A stretch of 64,000 bases of DNA, taken from contig NZ_CP091430.1 in NCBI RefSeq assembly GCF_024734895.1, forward strand, positions 5,226,501 to 5,290,500, in the 5' to 3' direction. The position numbers and the translations under genes are program-made. The DNA comes from Paenibacillus spongiae (GTDB lineage: Bacteria > Bacillota > Bacilli > Paenibacillales > Paenibacillaceae). The notes beneath the pieces were generated by a model. That model saw nothing but the letters and a program-made list of their open reading frames with translations. It was not told the origin of the DNA and searched no databases. This document shows positions 16,456 to 26,393 of the stretch, in pieces (position 1 is the first letter of the stretch; each line of letters starts with the position of its first letter).

Positions 16456-19400
16456 ATGGAATCTATCTCAATCGTCCCTTACCGCCCCGAGCTGGCCGCG
16501 GCAGTCGCCGATATGTGGAACGGAAGCCGGGACAGCTGGGGAGGCGGAAGCTCAATTACGACAGCCGAGCAGATCCGTCAGGAAGAAGCAAGCTCCGATG
16601 CTCTCGCGGTCTACCTGGCAATGGATCGTGACTTGGCAGTCGGCTATTGCAGCCTGAGCGAATATCGGGAGGACACGGGCGCCCTCTACATTCCGCTGCT
16701 CAATGTGCGGCCTGAGTATCACGGCAAAAAAGTGGGCCGCATGCTGCTTGCGCGCGTGCTGGAGCAGACGATCCAGCTTGGCTGGCCGCGGCTTGATCTT
16801 TATACTTGGGCAGGAAATACGAAGGCTGTTCCGTTGTATAAAAAATTCGGCTTCTTCTGGGAAGACCGGGACGATTCCACCCATCTGATGAACATGATCC
16901 CTACTGTGCTCCGTACGGAGGCGATCGCGCACTATTTTGAGGAGCTGGACTGGTATCGGGACTCCACGCGGGAGATTGCGGTCGAGCCCGACGGACGGAA
17001 GGAGAACGGCTTCGATTATTTCACCTACTCCTGGGCCAAAGGGGACAGGAGCTTGCGCGTGGAGTTTGAGCGGCGCGGCAGAGGCATGCGCCTCATCGAG
17101 ACAGAGGATTATCTGCTGTCCGCCGAGGCGGAGAAGCTGGAGCTGGTCTTTGGCCGGGAGTACCGGATTCATTACCGGATCGTCAACAAATCGGGCAAGC
17201 CGCTGCAGGTCGCCTTGAAGGGGGCATCTGACGGAACGATCCGCTTCGATTATGAGCAGGAGCTGGAGGTTACGGGTGAAACGACGCTGTCGGCAGCTTT
17301 TTTCGTCGATGAAATTGCGGAAGAACAGAGCGTCTGGCGCACGCATCCCCGTGTCTGCACCCACCTTCTTATTAACGGTAAAGCCGCGATTTTCCAGGTA
17401 GGGGTTCTGCCCAAGTTTCCCGCCTCCCTCGCCCTGCATGTGCCCGGCGTCACTTACCCGGGTCAGAAAGCGGAATTTTATCTGGATGTGGAGAACAACT
17501 TTGCGGAAGAAGCGGAATTTTCATTCGAACTGCCCTCGCCTTCATTTCTTCAGCTCCATGAGCAGCACCACACGCTCCGGCTGCGCGGCAAAGAACGGAT
17601 CTCGCTTCCGCTTGGCGCTGTCCTGCATGAACACGGCTTTTATGAAGCCAATGTGCAGATGGAGGCGAAGCTTGCGGATGGAGGCTCTGTCTCCTTTGCC
17701 AAAAAGATCGGTGCAGCCTTTACAGGATTTGGCGCAATGCTGTCCGGGGAAACGGAACAGAACTGGCAGGTACACCATGGCCGCCACAAGCTCTATTTGA
17801 ACAAGGACGATAATGAGATCAAGGTTACATGTGGAACAAGCGGGAATCCGACCACGCTCATCTATCCTAAGATCGGCAAACCTTATTCTAGCGAATTCTC
17901 CAAGAAACGCGCCGAGCAGGTTGAATTTATCGCGGAAAGAGGGGCGATCGGGATCCGCGTCGCCTACCGCTCCGGTGAATACCCTCCGATCGCGCTCACC
18001 GGAAAGACGCTCCTATTCGGAGATGGCACGGTGGAGCACGGATACGAAGCCGAGAACCTCTCTGCCGACAAGACGGCTGCCGAGCTCTGGCTTAGCCAAG
18101 GCGTTGCACATAACCTTCAGCGCCCCATTTTGCCATATCAAGGCCGTTATGTCGAAGTGCCGGCCTCCTGCGGCAGCGATTTGGACTATTGGGATGGTGA
18201 GCTGTTCAGTGAAAACTGGCTGTTCTCACGGGATAAAACAGCTCCTTGGGGCATGTGCTGGCCTGAGGAGTACCGTATCGAGATCCAATCCTGGTATATA
18301 GCACTGGAAACCAGTTTCGGCGTACTTGAACCGCACGGCAAAACAACGTTCGGCCCCATCTACCTTACGCTGGGGAGTTATAACGACTGGAAGTCATTCC
18401 GTGCGTTTGCCCGGAGAGAAGCCATCCCGGCGGCGGACTTGTCCCTGTCAGCTGATCTGGAGCTGATCGCTAACGGGCATAATCCGTTTGTCGGCAGCGG
18501 GGAAATTAACGTACAGGTGCAAGAGCACAAACAGCAGTATCTGGATGGTGAATTGACTGCCTCCCTGAAGAACGACCCTTCTTCTGAACGTGCACGCCAC
18601 CATATGGAGGAAGAGGAAGAGACGGAATCACGCTTCTCCTTCATCACGCCGGAAAGATCATATGAACTCTTGCAGGTAGACGGACTTTTTGCAGCGCATG
18701 AGACGCGTTTGCTCAGCGCCGTTTTCCCAATCGGACAAGGAAAGGTTACACGGGAGCTTTCGGAGGAAGAAGGACAGCAGGTCTATATCGCCGACAACGG
18801 CCGATTGCGGATCAAGGCAGCTCCGGATTTTTATCCGACGCTCTACTCGCTAACAAGCCATGGCCAGGAGTGGCTTGCCAGCTCCTTCCCCAATCGGCAG
18901 CCCAAATCATGGTGGAATCCGTGGGCAGGCGGAATGGGCAACCAAATTGCTGAACTGAGCGCTTTTTCGCTGGTCAAGGAGGAGCGGTCGGCCTCATTCG
19001 TCGAACTAGTAGATAACCGTCAGAATGTCTGGCAGGGAATCAAGCTGAGCTACCGTGTCAACAAGCAGGAAAAGTATCGCGGTCTGACGTGCCATCAGTA
19101 TTACTTGCTTCTGCCGGGGGTGCCTGTTCTCTGTCACACGGTAGAGATCGTGCAGAATACCGGAACGTATTTTGCCGGCAAGAACTGGTCGACCGACATC
19201 TTTCTGCAAACTGGGGATGCCGGCGAGGAGGTATGGCTAAAAACTGTCGGAACGAATGGAGAGCTGCGCTACAAGCTGGCTCAAGGCGAGCTGTCCGTTA
19301 CCGAAGCCTCTATTTATCGGGCAGGCTCAGCTGCCCGGAAAGATCAGATGCAGATCGTTACGGATCTGGATACGGCAGTGCCGTATGCCTATTCCAACAA

Positions 19401-19575
19401 AGAAGTGGCCGTCGTCACGTTCGAACGCGAATTGCACCTGCCCAACAACAGCATGACCTTTACTTCACCCGTCTTCTTCCTGTTTGCAGACGAGCCGATT
19501 CCGTCCGAGTCCTTGTCTGCCTTGCGGGCGATACGGTTTACCAGCCAAAGGAGGACTCAGGATGAAAATCATTGA
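16456..19575 (+). CDS. GNAT acetyltransferase fused to a large uncharacterised beta-rich region
   Basis: A 1039-residue protein, started at the ATG at 16456 after GAGGTG (a GTG four codons earlier is the alternative). Residues 1-150 are a complete GNAT domain: LLNVRPEYHGKKVGRMLL is the acetyl-CoA pyrophosphate loop, and AVPLYKKFGFFWEDRDD follows. The remaining 880 residues are unlike any family I recognise. They are rich in beta-strands, aromatics and phrases typical of glycan-handling folds (FYEANVQMEAKLADGG, SWWNPWAGGMG, HQYYLLLPGVPVLCHTVEIVQNTG), suggesting Ig-like and galactose-mutarotase-like modules. No signal peptide or membrane helix is seen, so it is cytoplasmic. It overlaps the amidohydrolase start by 14 bases. 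Function unknown; acetylation or recognition of a sugar-containing substrate is a guess. Confidence 0.8.
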   Translation: MESISIVPYRPELAAAVADMWNGSRDSWGGGSSITTAEQIRQEEASSDALAVYLAMDRDLAVGYCSLSEYREDTGALYIPLLNVRPEYHGKKVGRMLLARVLEQTIQLGWPRLDLYTWAGNTKAVPLYKKFGFFWEDRDDSTHLMNMIPTVLRTEAIAHYFEELDWYRDSTREIAVEPDGRKENGFDYFTYSWAKGDRSLRVEFERRGRGMRLIETEDYLLSAEAEKLELVFGREYRIHYRIVNKSGKPLQVALKGASDGTIRFDYEQELEVTGETTLSAAFFVDEIAEEQSVWRTHPRVCTHLLINGKAAIFQVGVLPKFPASLALHVPGVTYPGQKAEFYLDVENNFAEEAEFSFELPSPSFLQLHEQHHTLRLRGKERISLPLGAVLHEHGFYEANVQMEAKLADGGSVSFAKKIGAAFTGFGAMLSGETEQNWQVHHGRHKLYLNKDDNEIKVTCGTSGNPTTLIYPKIGKPYSSEFSKKRAEQVEFIAERGAIGIRVAYRSGEYPPIALTGKTLLFGDGTVEHGYEAENLSADKTAAELWLSQGVAHNLQRPILPYQGRYVEVPASCGSDLDYWDGELFSENWLFSRDKTAPWGMCWPEEYRIEIQSWYIALETSFGVLEPHGKTTFGPIYLTLGSYNDWKSFRAFARREAIPAADLSLSADLELIANGHNPFVGSGEINVQVQEHKQQYLDGELTASLKNDPSSERARHHMEEEEETESRFSFITPERSYELLQVDGLFAAHETRLLSAVFPIGQGKVTRELSEEEGQQVYIADNGRLRIKAAPDFYPTLYSLTSHGQEWLASSFPNRQPKSWWNPWAGGMGNQIAELSAFSLVKEERSASFVELVDNRQNVWQGIKLSYRVNKQEKYRGLTCHQYYLLLPGVPVLCHTVEIVQNTGTYFAGKNWSTDIFLQTGDAGEEVWLKTVGTNGELRYKLAQGELSVTEASIYRAGSAARKDQMQIVTDLDTAVPYAYSNKEVAVVTFERELHLPNNSMTFTSPVFFLFADEPIPSESLSALRAIRFTSQRRTQDENH

Positions 19576-20419
19576 TGCGCACATGCATTTATCCCGGATC
19601 GAGGAATTCAAGCGGACAGCGGCGGAAAAGTCGCGGGTCGATTACTCTGCCGCAGGCATCTTAAGAGAATATGCCGAGAATGGCGTGGTGCTGGGGATCG
19701 GCATGGGTTTGGCGGAAACACAGCCGGACGGCTTTCCCGATGCGGAGGCCGTCACTCCGATGGGCCTTGACCTTACGGAGGAGCTGCCGCCGCAGCTCGT
19801 CTACTGCCTGGGAATCAATCCGTTCAAGTTGGATGATGCTGCGGTGGCACGGCTGGCAGATGACCTGCAGAAGCCTAATGTGGTCGGGCTCAAAATCTAT
19901 CTGGGCTATTATCCCTTCTATGCTTACGATAACGTCTATGATCCGGTCTATGAGCTGGCTGCCAAATTTCAGGTTCCTGTTGTCTTTCACACCGGCGATA
20001 CATATTCGGAGCGCGGGCTGTTAAAGTACTCCCATCCGCTCACGCTGGACGAGGTTGCGGTGAAGCACCGGGAGGTTAACTTCATGATGGCGCATTTCGG
20101 CGATCCGTGGGTGCTGGATGGTGCGGAGGTCGTTTATAAGAACCGGAACATGTTTGCCGATCTCTCCGGTCTAATGGTAGGCGACGCAGCCAATTGCCAG
20201 CGGCTGAAGGACTCCCCGCTCTTCTTCGCCCATCTGCGCCACGCGATCGCCTATTGCGATCACTATGACAAGTTTCTGTTCGGAACCGACTGGCCGCTCG
20301 CTCCGGTGAAGCCGTATATCCAGTTCGTACAGGAGCTGATTCCGCCGGAATATCACGAGGATGTGTTCTACAAGACGGCATTGAAGGTGTTTCCGAAGAT
20401 CAAGCCGCTCTTGAAGTAA
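19562..20419 (+). CDS. Amidohydrolase (ACMSD/TIM-barrel metal-dependent hydrolase family)
   Basis: A 285-residue amidohydrolase-2-type TIM barrel. It starts at the ATG at 19562 (GGAGG, 7-base spacing), inside the end of the preceding gene. Metal ligands are visible as DAHMHLS at the N-terminus, PVVFHTGDT and MMAHFGDPW in the middle, and the late barrel Asp in FLFGTDWPL. The family includes decarboxylases and lactone or amide hydrolases. The 14-base overlap shows translational coupling to the GNAT fusion protein, so the two probably act in one pathway, perhaps deacylation or ring opening of a modified sugar. The substrate is unknown. Confidence 0.85.
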   Translation: MKIIDAHMHLSRIEEFKRTAAEKSRVDYSAAGILREYAENGVVLGIGMGLAETQPDGFPDAEAVTPMGLDLTEELPPQLVYCLGINPFKLDDAAVARLADDLQKPNVVGLKIYLGYYPFYAYDNVYDPVYELAAKFQVPVVFHTGDTYSERGLLKYSHPLTLDEVAVKHREVNFMMAHFGDPWVLDGAEVVYKNRNMFADLSGLMVGDAANCQRLKDSPLFFAHLRHAIAYCDHYDKFLFGTDWPLAPVKPYIQFVQELIPPEYHEDVFYKTALKVFPKIKPLLK

Positions 20420-20468
20420 CGGGCTATCGGATGAAAGATACGAATCCGGGAGCGATCCAGCTCATGAG

Positions 20469-20504
20469 AAACCCGGCAAAAGCATCTTCCGCTTCTGCCG
20501 GGTT
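20469..20504. terminator. Hairpin between convergent amidohydrolase and anti-sigma genes
   Basis: AACCCGGCA and TGCCGGGTT arms, extended by AAGC/GCTT, form a strong stem. The T-tracts are short on both strands, so termination may be partial. It lies 50 bases after the amidohydrolase stop and ends just before the anti-sigma stop. Confidence 0.6.
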
Positions 20505-20508
20505 CGAC

Positions 20509-21651
20509 TTATTTCAAAACTATAACTCTGCCCGTAATGACACCTTTGTCATCCCGGGAAAATTGCAGCGCCTTCGCGGTGAAATCGTCTTCGCTGACTT
20601 GCATGAATTCCGAAAGGCCTGTCTGACCTTCGGCAAACAATTGGTCCGGCGCAATCATTATGCTAAAGCCGTCATAATCGTAGTTGATGTTGCCCTTGTC
20701 GTCATAGGTCACTTCCTTGACGGATTCGGGGATCACCTTGCCATCGGGTATCAATTTCTTCAATTCTTCGCTCCTTTTCATCATTGCCGTTTCTTCGTCA
20801 GAGACCGCCTGATCAGCCGCTTCGCCTTCGGAAGGTTCCTTCAACAGCTCCTGCAAATAGGCCTCGGCCTTGGCAGGGTCGGCTTTCGCCTTATCCAGTG
20901 GCAGATCGAACAGTATCGAGGTCCCTTTGTAATCCGTTCTGGCGCTTACTTCTCCCGTGCTTTCGTTATAAGCGAACGCCTCGCTGCTGTAGAACGAGCT
21001 TCCGCTGCTCACCGCCAGATACACCCCGCGGTCGGCGAACATTTCGATTCCGTCGCATTCAATCAGCCTGTACATGATCCCGTCCAGCACCATCTCGCTG
21101 TAACCGCCGTTCATCGTCATGATGTTGACCTGCCACGGCTTCTGGCCTTTAATAAACGGGGATACGAAGAATGGCTCCTTGCCGTATTCCGGGTCTTGAG
21201 TGTCCGGCATAGGGCTGCCATTCTGCTTGGCGATCGATACGACGGCATAGGTCCTGTCGGGGTTGATATCCTGCGCGGAGCTGTTCAGCCCCGATAGCCC
21301 CGCTCCCGAGACGATGCCATGCAAAGTAAAGTTGAAGTCGCCGGAGGCCACCGTTTGATTGATTTCGATGGCGCCCTTGCTTTCGAACGCTTTGGCCAGA
21401 ACCTGATCGCCCAGATGCTCGGCAACCTGCTTGGAGCTGAACAGCTGCGTTGCCGCAACAGCCGTTATGGACATGACCAGCGTTAATACCGCAACCAGCA
21501 CGCCTATGGAAAACCGCTTTCGAGTAACGCGCTTCATTCGATTTCTCTCCTTATATCGATTAATGATGCTCGAATTCAATTGCTCTTCGGGTTCCTCTGC
21601 TGCAGCAAGGGCTTGCTTGAGCAATTTGTCCCACTCCTGCGAATCATTCAT
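20509..21651 (-). CDS. Membrane-anchored anti-sigma factor (DUF4179-like)
   Basis: A 380-residue single-pass membrane protein. About 47 cytoplasmic residues (EWDKLLKQALAAAEEPEEQL) precede one helix at 48-68 (IGVLVAVLTLVMSITAVAA) and a large extracytoplasmic domain of about 310 residues, which probably senses an envelope signal. The small N-terminal part would bind the sigma factor encoded immediately upstream; the two genes overlap by four bases (ATGA), which keeps their amounts matched. The family label is by architecture and gene order. Confidence 0.8.
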   Translation of the reverse strand: MNDSQEWDKLLKQALAAAEEPEEQLNSSIINRYKERNRMKRVTRKRFSIGVLVAVLTLVMSITAVAATQLFSSKQVAEHLGDQVLAKAFESKGAIEINQTVASGDFNFTLHGIVSGAGLSGLNSSAQDINPDRTYAVVSIAKQNGSPMPDTQDPEYGKEPFFVSPFIKGQKPWQVNIMTMNGGYSEMVLDGIMYRLIECDGIEMFADRGVYLAVSSGSSFYSSEAFAYNESTGEVSARTDYKGTSILFDLPLDKAKADPAKAEAYLQELLKEPSEGEAADQAVSDEETAMMKRSEELKKLIPDGKVIPESVKEVTYDDKGNINYDYDGFSIMIAPDQLFAEGQTGLSEFMQVSEDDFTAKALQFSRDDKGVITGRVIVLK

Positions 21652-22172
21652 GGGGACTCGACCTCCAATGTCTTTTTCATAGCCTTTCGGGCTTGGTAAA
21701 GCCTGCTTTTGACCGTACCGGGCGGAATATTCAGCGCCGACGCGATCTCATCGACGGACATTTCAGCCGTATAGTGCATATAGAGCGGAATCTTCAGCTT
21801 ATCGCCCAGCCTGTCTGCCGCAGCTTGTAATATGCCGCGTAGCTCATGGGACAGCACGGCATCCTCCGGCGTCGCTTCCCCGCAAGGACGGCAGGCCTTG
21901 TCCACAGCCTCGTTGAGCTCAGCTACGGGAGCAATCCTTTGCCTCCAGGCAAATTTCCGGCGTTTGTTTTTGCGCAACTGTATGGCAATGGAAATAAGAA
22001 ATCCTTTGGGGTTTTGGTTCGCGTCCATTTTGTGCCGCACTTCCATTGCTTTCAGGAACGTTTCCTGATAGAGATCATCCGTATCCGCCTTATTTCCTGC
22101 AAGCTTATAGCAGAATCCGTAGATCGCTTTGCCATGCTGCTTGATTAGATCGCTCAACTCTTCGATATCCAA
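21648..22172 (-). CDS. ECF-type RNA polymerase sigma factor
   Basis: A 174-residue sigma-70 family protein with region 2 (IYGFCYKLAGNKADTDDLYQETFLKAM) and region 4 (MSVDEIASALNIPPGTVKSRL). I use a TTG start at 22172, preceded by AAAGGAGC with 7-base spacing, because that gives the normal ECF length; the frame is open to 22334 but has no better start. It is co-translated with an anti-sigma factor. ECF genes usually activate their own promoter; I did not find an unambiguous ECF-type promoter upstream. Confidence 0.85.
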   Translation of the reverse strand: MDIEELSDLIKQHGKAIYGFCYKLAGNKADTDDLYQETFLKAMEVRHKMDANQNPKGFLISIAIQLRKNKRRKFAWRQRIAPVAELNEAVDKACRPCGEATPEDAVLSHELRGILQAAADRLGDKLKIPLYMHYTAEMSVDEIASALNIPPGTVKSRLYQARKAMKKTLEVESP

Positions 22173-22317
22173 GTAGCTGCTCCTTTCTGAATGGCCATTC
22201 ACCTCTATATTGTCATAACCTTGCGATTGGTTCACTAGTTTGGCGAGTCTCTTCTGAATAAGGACGCCGAAATATCTGCTGCCCCCGTATGTCCTGCTGG
22301 ACGAATGTCGGTAAAAT

Positions 22318-22359
22318 GCATAAAAGACAGGCACCGGATCATTCCGGTCAGCCTGTCTT
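22318..22359 (-). terminator. Terminator of the DrrAB-type exporter operon
   Basis: Arms AAGACAGGC and GCCTGTCTT, with an inner CCGG...CCGG pairing, are followed on the minus strand by TTTATGCATTTT. It separates the exporter genes from the sigma factor gene downstream. Confidence 0.72.
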
Positions 22360-22411
22360 ATAATTATAAGGCGCTATGCAAAATCAATAGATTCGTATAC
22401 AGCCTCTCGCA

Positions 22412-23227
22412 TTACGTCCGGCGCATATAGGCACGTACCGTAAGTGGGGCAAAGATCGCCACAATGACGGCAGCGCCGATAAGAGAAATCGAGAGATCCC
22501 AACCTACGGTTCCCGAGTTGGCAAGATCCCGGACGGCCGTTACGAGGTGCGAGATCGGATTGATATTGACAAACCACTGAAGCCAATCGGGCATGGTCTT
22601 GACCGGCACGAACGCGTTGGATAGAAACGTGAGCGGAAACAGCACGATCATCGATATCCCTTGTACGCTCGCGGCGGTACGCGCAATGACGCCGAAGAAG
22701 GCGAAGATCCAGCTGACTGCCCAGGAGCAGACAATGACAAGAACCGCGGCGATGGCAACATAAGCAAGGCCTCCGTCGGGCCGATAGCCCATTATATAGC
22801 CCATGGTAAAAGTGAGCACAGTCGCTATGGTATAACGGACGGTATCAGCCAACAGGGCTCCCGCAAGCGGTGCGATACGCGCGATAGGAAGCGACTTGAA
22901 CCGGTCAAACACCCCTTTATCCATATCCTCGCGCAGCTGAACGCCGGTGACGATCGAGGTCGTGATCACGGTTTGCACGAGGATGCCTGGGATGATGACA
23001 GGCAAATAGCTCTGTACGTCGCCGGAGATGGCCCCGCCGAAAATATAAGTAAACATCAGGGTGAAGATGATGGGCTGGAACGTGACATCGAACAACTGCT
23101 CGGGTGTGCGCCGAATCTTCAGCAGCCCCCGATAGGCCATCGTGAACGAGTTGCGTACCGATTGGTCGAAGCTCGTGTAGTTCTTCAATTGAAGATCGGC
23201 ACCCGGCTTCATTGGAGCGGTTCTCAT
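22412..23227 (-). CDS. ABC-2 type exporter permease (DrrB-like)
   Basis: A 271-residue integral membrane protein with about six helices of the ABC-2 type. The N-terminal part (FTMAYRGLLKIRRTPEQLFDV) and the central motif MDKGVFDRFKSLPIAR are typical of DrrB/daunorubicin-resistance permeases. It forms the channel for the ATPase encoded immediately upstream; the genes overlap by four bases. Together they export a drug, lipid or natural product; the substrate is unknown. Confidence 0.88.
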   Translation of the reverse strand: MRTAPMKPGADLQLKNYTSFDQSVRNSFTMAYRGLLKIRRTPEQLFDVTFQPIIFTLMFTYIFGGAISGDVQSYLPVIIPGILVQTVITTSIVTGVQLREDMDKGVFDRFKSLPIARIAPLAGALLADTVRYTIATVLTFTMGYIMGYRPDGGLAYVAIAAVLVIVCSWAVSWIFAFFGVIARTAASVQGISMIVLFPLTFLSNAFVPVKTMPDWLQWFVNINPISHLVTAVRDLANSGTVGWDLSISLIGAAVIVAIFAPLTVRAYMRRT

Positions 23228-24240
23228 GCGCTTGCCTCCTCTGCTTGGGACGCTGACGACGCGTTCTCCTCCACGCCATGGCCGGTGATGGTTAGAAAGA
23301 CTTCGTCAAGCGTCGGTTTCTGCACGCTGATCTCGGCCAAGTGAATCCCCGCTGCGCGGAGGGCGATAAGCAGGTCGGTCACCCGGTCGGCGTTCGCCAT
23401 CGGCGCCGTAATCTTGCCGGCTTCCGACGTCACGTTAGACTGGGCCTTGAGCACCTGCTCGATCGTCTGCCGGGCCTCCTCGATGTCCAGCGGATTTTGG
23501 ACTCTCAGATGCAGCGAAGAAGTACCGACTGACGCTTTCAGTTCATCTACGGTCCCCTCGGCGACGACATGGCCGCGATCGATAACCGCGACCCGGTCGG
23601 CCAATTGATCGGCCTCATCGAGATACTGCGTCGTTAACAGTACGGTTGACCCCGTATTCACCAGTCTGCGGATCGTATCCCACATCTGTGCGCGCGTGCG
23701 CGGGTCCAGCCCGGTAGTCGGTTCGTCCAGGAAAATAAGCGGCGGCTGCGCAATGAGGCTCGCGGCCAAATCCAGCCGGCGGCGCATCCCGCCTGAGAAA
23801 TTCTTCAGCGGCCGCCTTGCGGCCTCCGTCAAACCGAATTCCTCGAGCAGCTCCTCCGCTTTGCGCCGCGCCTCCGCGCGTCCCAGCCCGAGCAGCCGGG
23901 AGAAGATGATCAGGTTCTCCGTCGCGCTAAGCGACTCATCGACCGATGCGTATTGACCGGTCACTCCGATCAATTGGCGGACAATGTTCGACTCCTTCAT
24001 CACATCGTATCCGAAGATTCGAGCCGAGCCCGCGTCCGGCCGAAGCAAAGTCGCCAACATTCGGATCGTGGTGGTCTTGCCTGCCCCATTCGGGCCGAGC
24101 ACGCCGAAGATCGTTCCGGCGCGCACATTCAAATATACGCCATCCACCGCACGATTGCCGCCAAACGTTTTCACGAGTCCACGGGCTTCAACGGCCCATT
24201 CGTTACTCTCCGACACTGCCCTTCGCACTATATTATCCAT
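23224..24240 (-). CDS. ABC exporter ATP-binding protein (DrrA-like)
   Basis: A 338-residue ATPase with Walker A GPNGAGKTT, signature FSGGMRRRLDLAASL, Walker B LIFLDEPTTGLD and the DrrA-type C-terminal extension of about 90 residues (ISVQKPTLDEVFLTITGHG). GGAGGAG lies 6 bases before the ATG. It energises the DrrB-like permease downstream. DrrA/DrrB pairs confer self-resistance or export lipids and antibiotics. No biosynthetic cluster is next to it, so a general efflux role is likely. Confidence 0.9.
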   Translation of the reverse strand: MDNIVRRAVSESNEWAVEARGLVKTFGGNRAVDGVYLNVRAGTIFGVLGPNGAGKTTTIRMLATLLRPDAGSARIFGYDVMKESNIVRQLIGVTGQYASVDESLSATENLIIFSRLLGLGRAEARRKAEELLEEFGLTEAARRPLKNFSGGMRRRLDLAASLIAQPPLIFLDEPTTGLDPRTRAQMWDTIRRLVNTGSTVLLTTQYLDEADQLADRVAVIDRGHVVAEGTVDELKASVGTSSLHLRVQNPLDIEEARQTIEQVLKAQSNVTSEAGKITAPMANADRVTDLLIALRAAGIHLAEISVQKPTLDEVFLTITGHGVEENASSASQAEEASA

Positions 24241-24582
24241 TGCAGCTCCTCCTTCTGAACAGCTTATAGGGAGATGATAGCTAACCTTTATAAACGGAAT
24301 ATAAACAATGGATTATGCCCGTGTATCGCATCTCGATACCGCCGCGGTTCATCCCGGCTCGGCTGCTAGCGTTCCTTCTTGCATTGTAAAGAATTCCGGG
24401 TAACCGAATAACCAACCGAAGAACGGTTTATCAATCGGTCTCCAGGCGGATGAGAGCGTGTACGGGTCGGCGGAGATAAGCAAATCGAGGGGTAGAGGGC
24501 TCTATAGCCAGCTGTTAAACGCAAATTCAAGATGGCGGTGCAGGAGTAACCTCCGCACCGCCATCTTGTGGAATCCAATCTA
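24241..24582. other. Intergenic region between exporter and sulfite reductase operons
   Basis: About 340 bases with no gene. The left part should hold the exporter promoter, for which I could not choose a convincing -35/-10 pair; the right end holds the cysI terminator. A 70-codon minus-strand frame at 24366-24578 shows no family features. Confidence 0.5.
24529..24567 (-). terminator. Terminator of the cysJ-cysI operon
   Basis: A perfect 13-base stem AAGATGGCGGTGC/GCACCGCCATCTT with a 13-base interior, 16 bases after the cysI stop. The T-rich tail on the minus strand is weak (GAATTTGCGTTT). Confidence 0.7.
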
Positions 24583-26316
24583 TTAATCGTGAAAGTTCAT
24601 GCCGTCCGTCACAGGCTTCACATAGCCTGCGCGGATGACATAATCTCCGAAATGCTCGCCTTTGTCACGCTCGGCCGCATACCGGTTAATGATCGGCTTA
24701 AGCGTGTCGATGATTTCCTCTTCGCCGATGTTTTCGCGGTACAGCTTGCTCAGGCGGTCGCCGGAGAAACCGGCTCCCATGTACATGTTGTACTTGCCAG
24801 GCGATTTGCCGATGAAGGCAATTTCACCTAAGGCCGGGCGCGCGCAGCCGTTCGGGCAGCCCGTCATGCGGATATTGATCTCTTCATCGCGAAGGCCGGC
24901 TTCCTCGAGAATCGGCTCCAGCTTATCGATCAACGTCGGCAAATAACGTTCCGCCTCGGCCATCGCAAGACCGCATGTCGGCAGCGCCACGCAGGACAAA
25001 GCGCTTCGGCGCAGGGCCGAATGCTGCGAGTCTTCCGCAATGCCGTATTCCTTCAGCAAAGCAGCTATCTTCGTCTTCTTCTGGCTGTTCACGTTGGCAA
25101 TCATTAAGTTCTGGTTGGCCGTAAGACGGAAATCTCCCGTATGAATCTTCGCAATTTCACGCAGCGCCGTTCTCAGCTTATACCCTTCCACATCCGCGAT
25201 GCGACCGCTTTGAACGTACAGCGTCAAATTCCATTTGCCGTCCTTGCCTTTAATCCAGCCGTATCGGTCGCCGGTATGCTCGAACTTGAACTCGCGAGCA
25301 GGCTCCAGTTCCCAGCCCAAGCGGTCATGCAGCTCGTCCACGAACCATTCCAAGCCGTGCCGGTCTATCGTATATTTGAAACGGGCGTTCTTCCGTACGG
25401 AGCGGTTGCCGTAATCGCGCTGGATCGTTACGGTCTTCTCCGCTACGTCCAGAACGCGGTCCGGCGTAACGAAGCCGATGACGCGGGCAAGCTGCGGATA
25501 CGTAGCCGGATCGCCGTGCGTCATGCCCATGCCGCCGCCGACGACGACGTTAAAGCCGACAAGCTTGTCGTCTTCCACGATAGCAATATAGCCAAGATCC
25601 TGCGAATAAATGTCAACGTCGTTCGATGGCGGCACCGCAATGCCAATCTTAAACTTCCGCGGCAAGTATACCGGACCGTAAATCGGCTCCACCTCGACAG
25701 CCGCGCCGTCTTGCTCCAGACTGTCCACGACCTTCTCGCCATCCAGCCAAATTTCATGGTACGCAGGTGTCTTAGGCGCCAGATGCGTCGTCAGCTGCTG
25801 CGCCCAATACCAGACCTCGCTATGAATATCGGATTGGTAAGGATTCGGATTGCACATGACGTTGCGGCTAACGTCGCCGCATGCGGCCAACGTCGTAAGC
25901 AAGGTTTCATTGATTTCTTGAATGGTTTTTTTCAAATTCCATTTCAGTACGCCATGCAGCTGGAATGCCTGCCGGGTCGTCACGCGAAGGCTGCCCGTGC
26001 CGTATTTGCCGGCCATTTCATCCATAACGAGCCATTGCGCCGGTGTCGCTACGCCGCCCGGCGTAACGACACGAAGCATAAACTGATAGTACGGTTCCAG
26101 CTTTTGCTTCTCACGCTCGATGCGGTAGTCGCGATCATCCTGCATATAGCTGCCGTGGAATTTTAGAAGCCGGTTGTCCAGATCGGGCAATCCGCCCGTA
26201 ACCCGGTTCGCTAGCGATTCAGTCAACGATCCGCGCAAATAGTTGCTTTCTTTCTTCAAATGTTCCACGTCACTCGGCGGTCCGCCGATCGGCTCTACCT
26301 TAAGTTTATTGGCCAT
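24583..26316 (-). CDS. cysI: Assimilatory sulfite reductase hemoprotein (beta subunit)
   Basis: A 577-residue cytoplasmic siroheme/4Fe-4S enzyme that reduces sulfite to sulfide with six electrons from the flavoprotein CysJ. The C-terminal cluster ligands are present as [13 protein letters not shown] and [15 protein letters not shown] (C-x5-C and C-x3-C), and siroheme-contacting segments such as [11 protein letters not shown] lie in the N-terminal half. I start at the ATG at 26316 (GGAGCG upstream, 8 bases) rather than eight codons earlier. It follows cysJ by 77 bases in one operon feeding cysteine synthesis. Confidence 0.95.
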   Translation of the reverse strand: MANKLKVEPIGGPPSDVEHLKKESNYLRGSLTESLANRVTGGLPDLDNRLLKFHGSYMQDDRDYRIEREKQKLEPYYQFMLRVVTPGGVATPAQWLVMDEMAGKYGTGSLRVTTRQAFQLHGVLKWNLKKTIQEINETLLTTLAACGDVSRNVMCNPNPYQSDIHSEVWYWAQQLTTHLAPKTPAYHEIWLDGEKVVDSLEQDGAAVEVEPIYGPVYLPRKFKIGIAVPPSNDVDIYSQDLGYIAIVEDDKLVGFNVVVGGGMGMTHGDPATYPQLARVIGFVTPDRVLDVAEKTVTIQRDYGNRSVRKNARFKYTIDRHGLEWFVDELHDRLGWELEPAREFKFEHTGDRYGWIKGKDGKWNLTLYVQSGRIADVEGYKLRTALREIAKIHTGDFRLTANQNLMIANVNSQKKTKIAALLKEYGIAEDSQHSALRRSALSCVALPTCGLAMAEAERYLPTLIDKLEPILEEAGLRDEEINIRMTGCPNGCARPALGEIAFIGKSPGKYNMYMGAGFSGDRLSKLYRENIGEEEIIDTLKPIINRYAAERDKGEHFGDYVIRAGYVKPVTDGMNFHD

Positions 26317-26393
26317 TGCTGTTCGCTCCTTTGACCGCAAGATGGGTCCATGCTTGTTACATCTATTGAAATATGCGCTCTAGCTCAAGGCGC

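Noticed and set aside
20431..21297. A 288-codon plus-strand frame
   Set aside because: It lies antisense to the anti-sigma factor gene, which has a membrane helix, partner overlap and proper start.
25141..26166. A 341-codon plus-strand frame
   Set aside because: Antisense to cysI, whose siroheme and cluster motifs leave no doubt about the coding strand.
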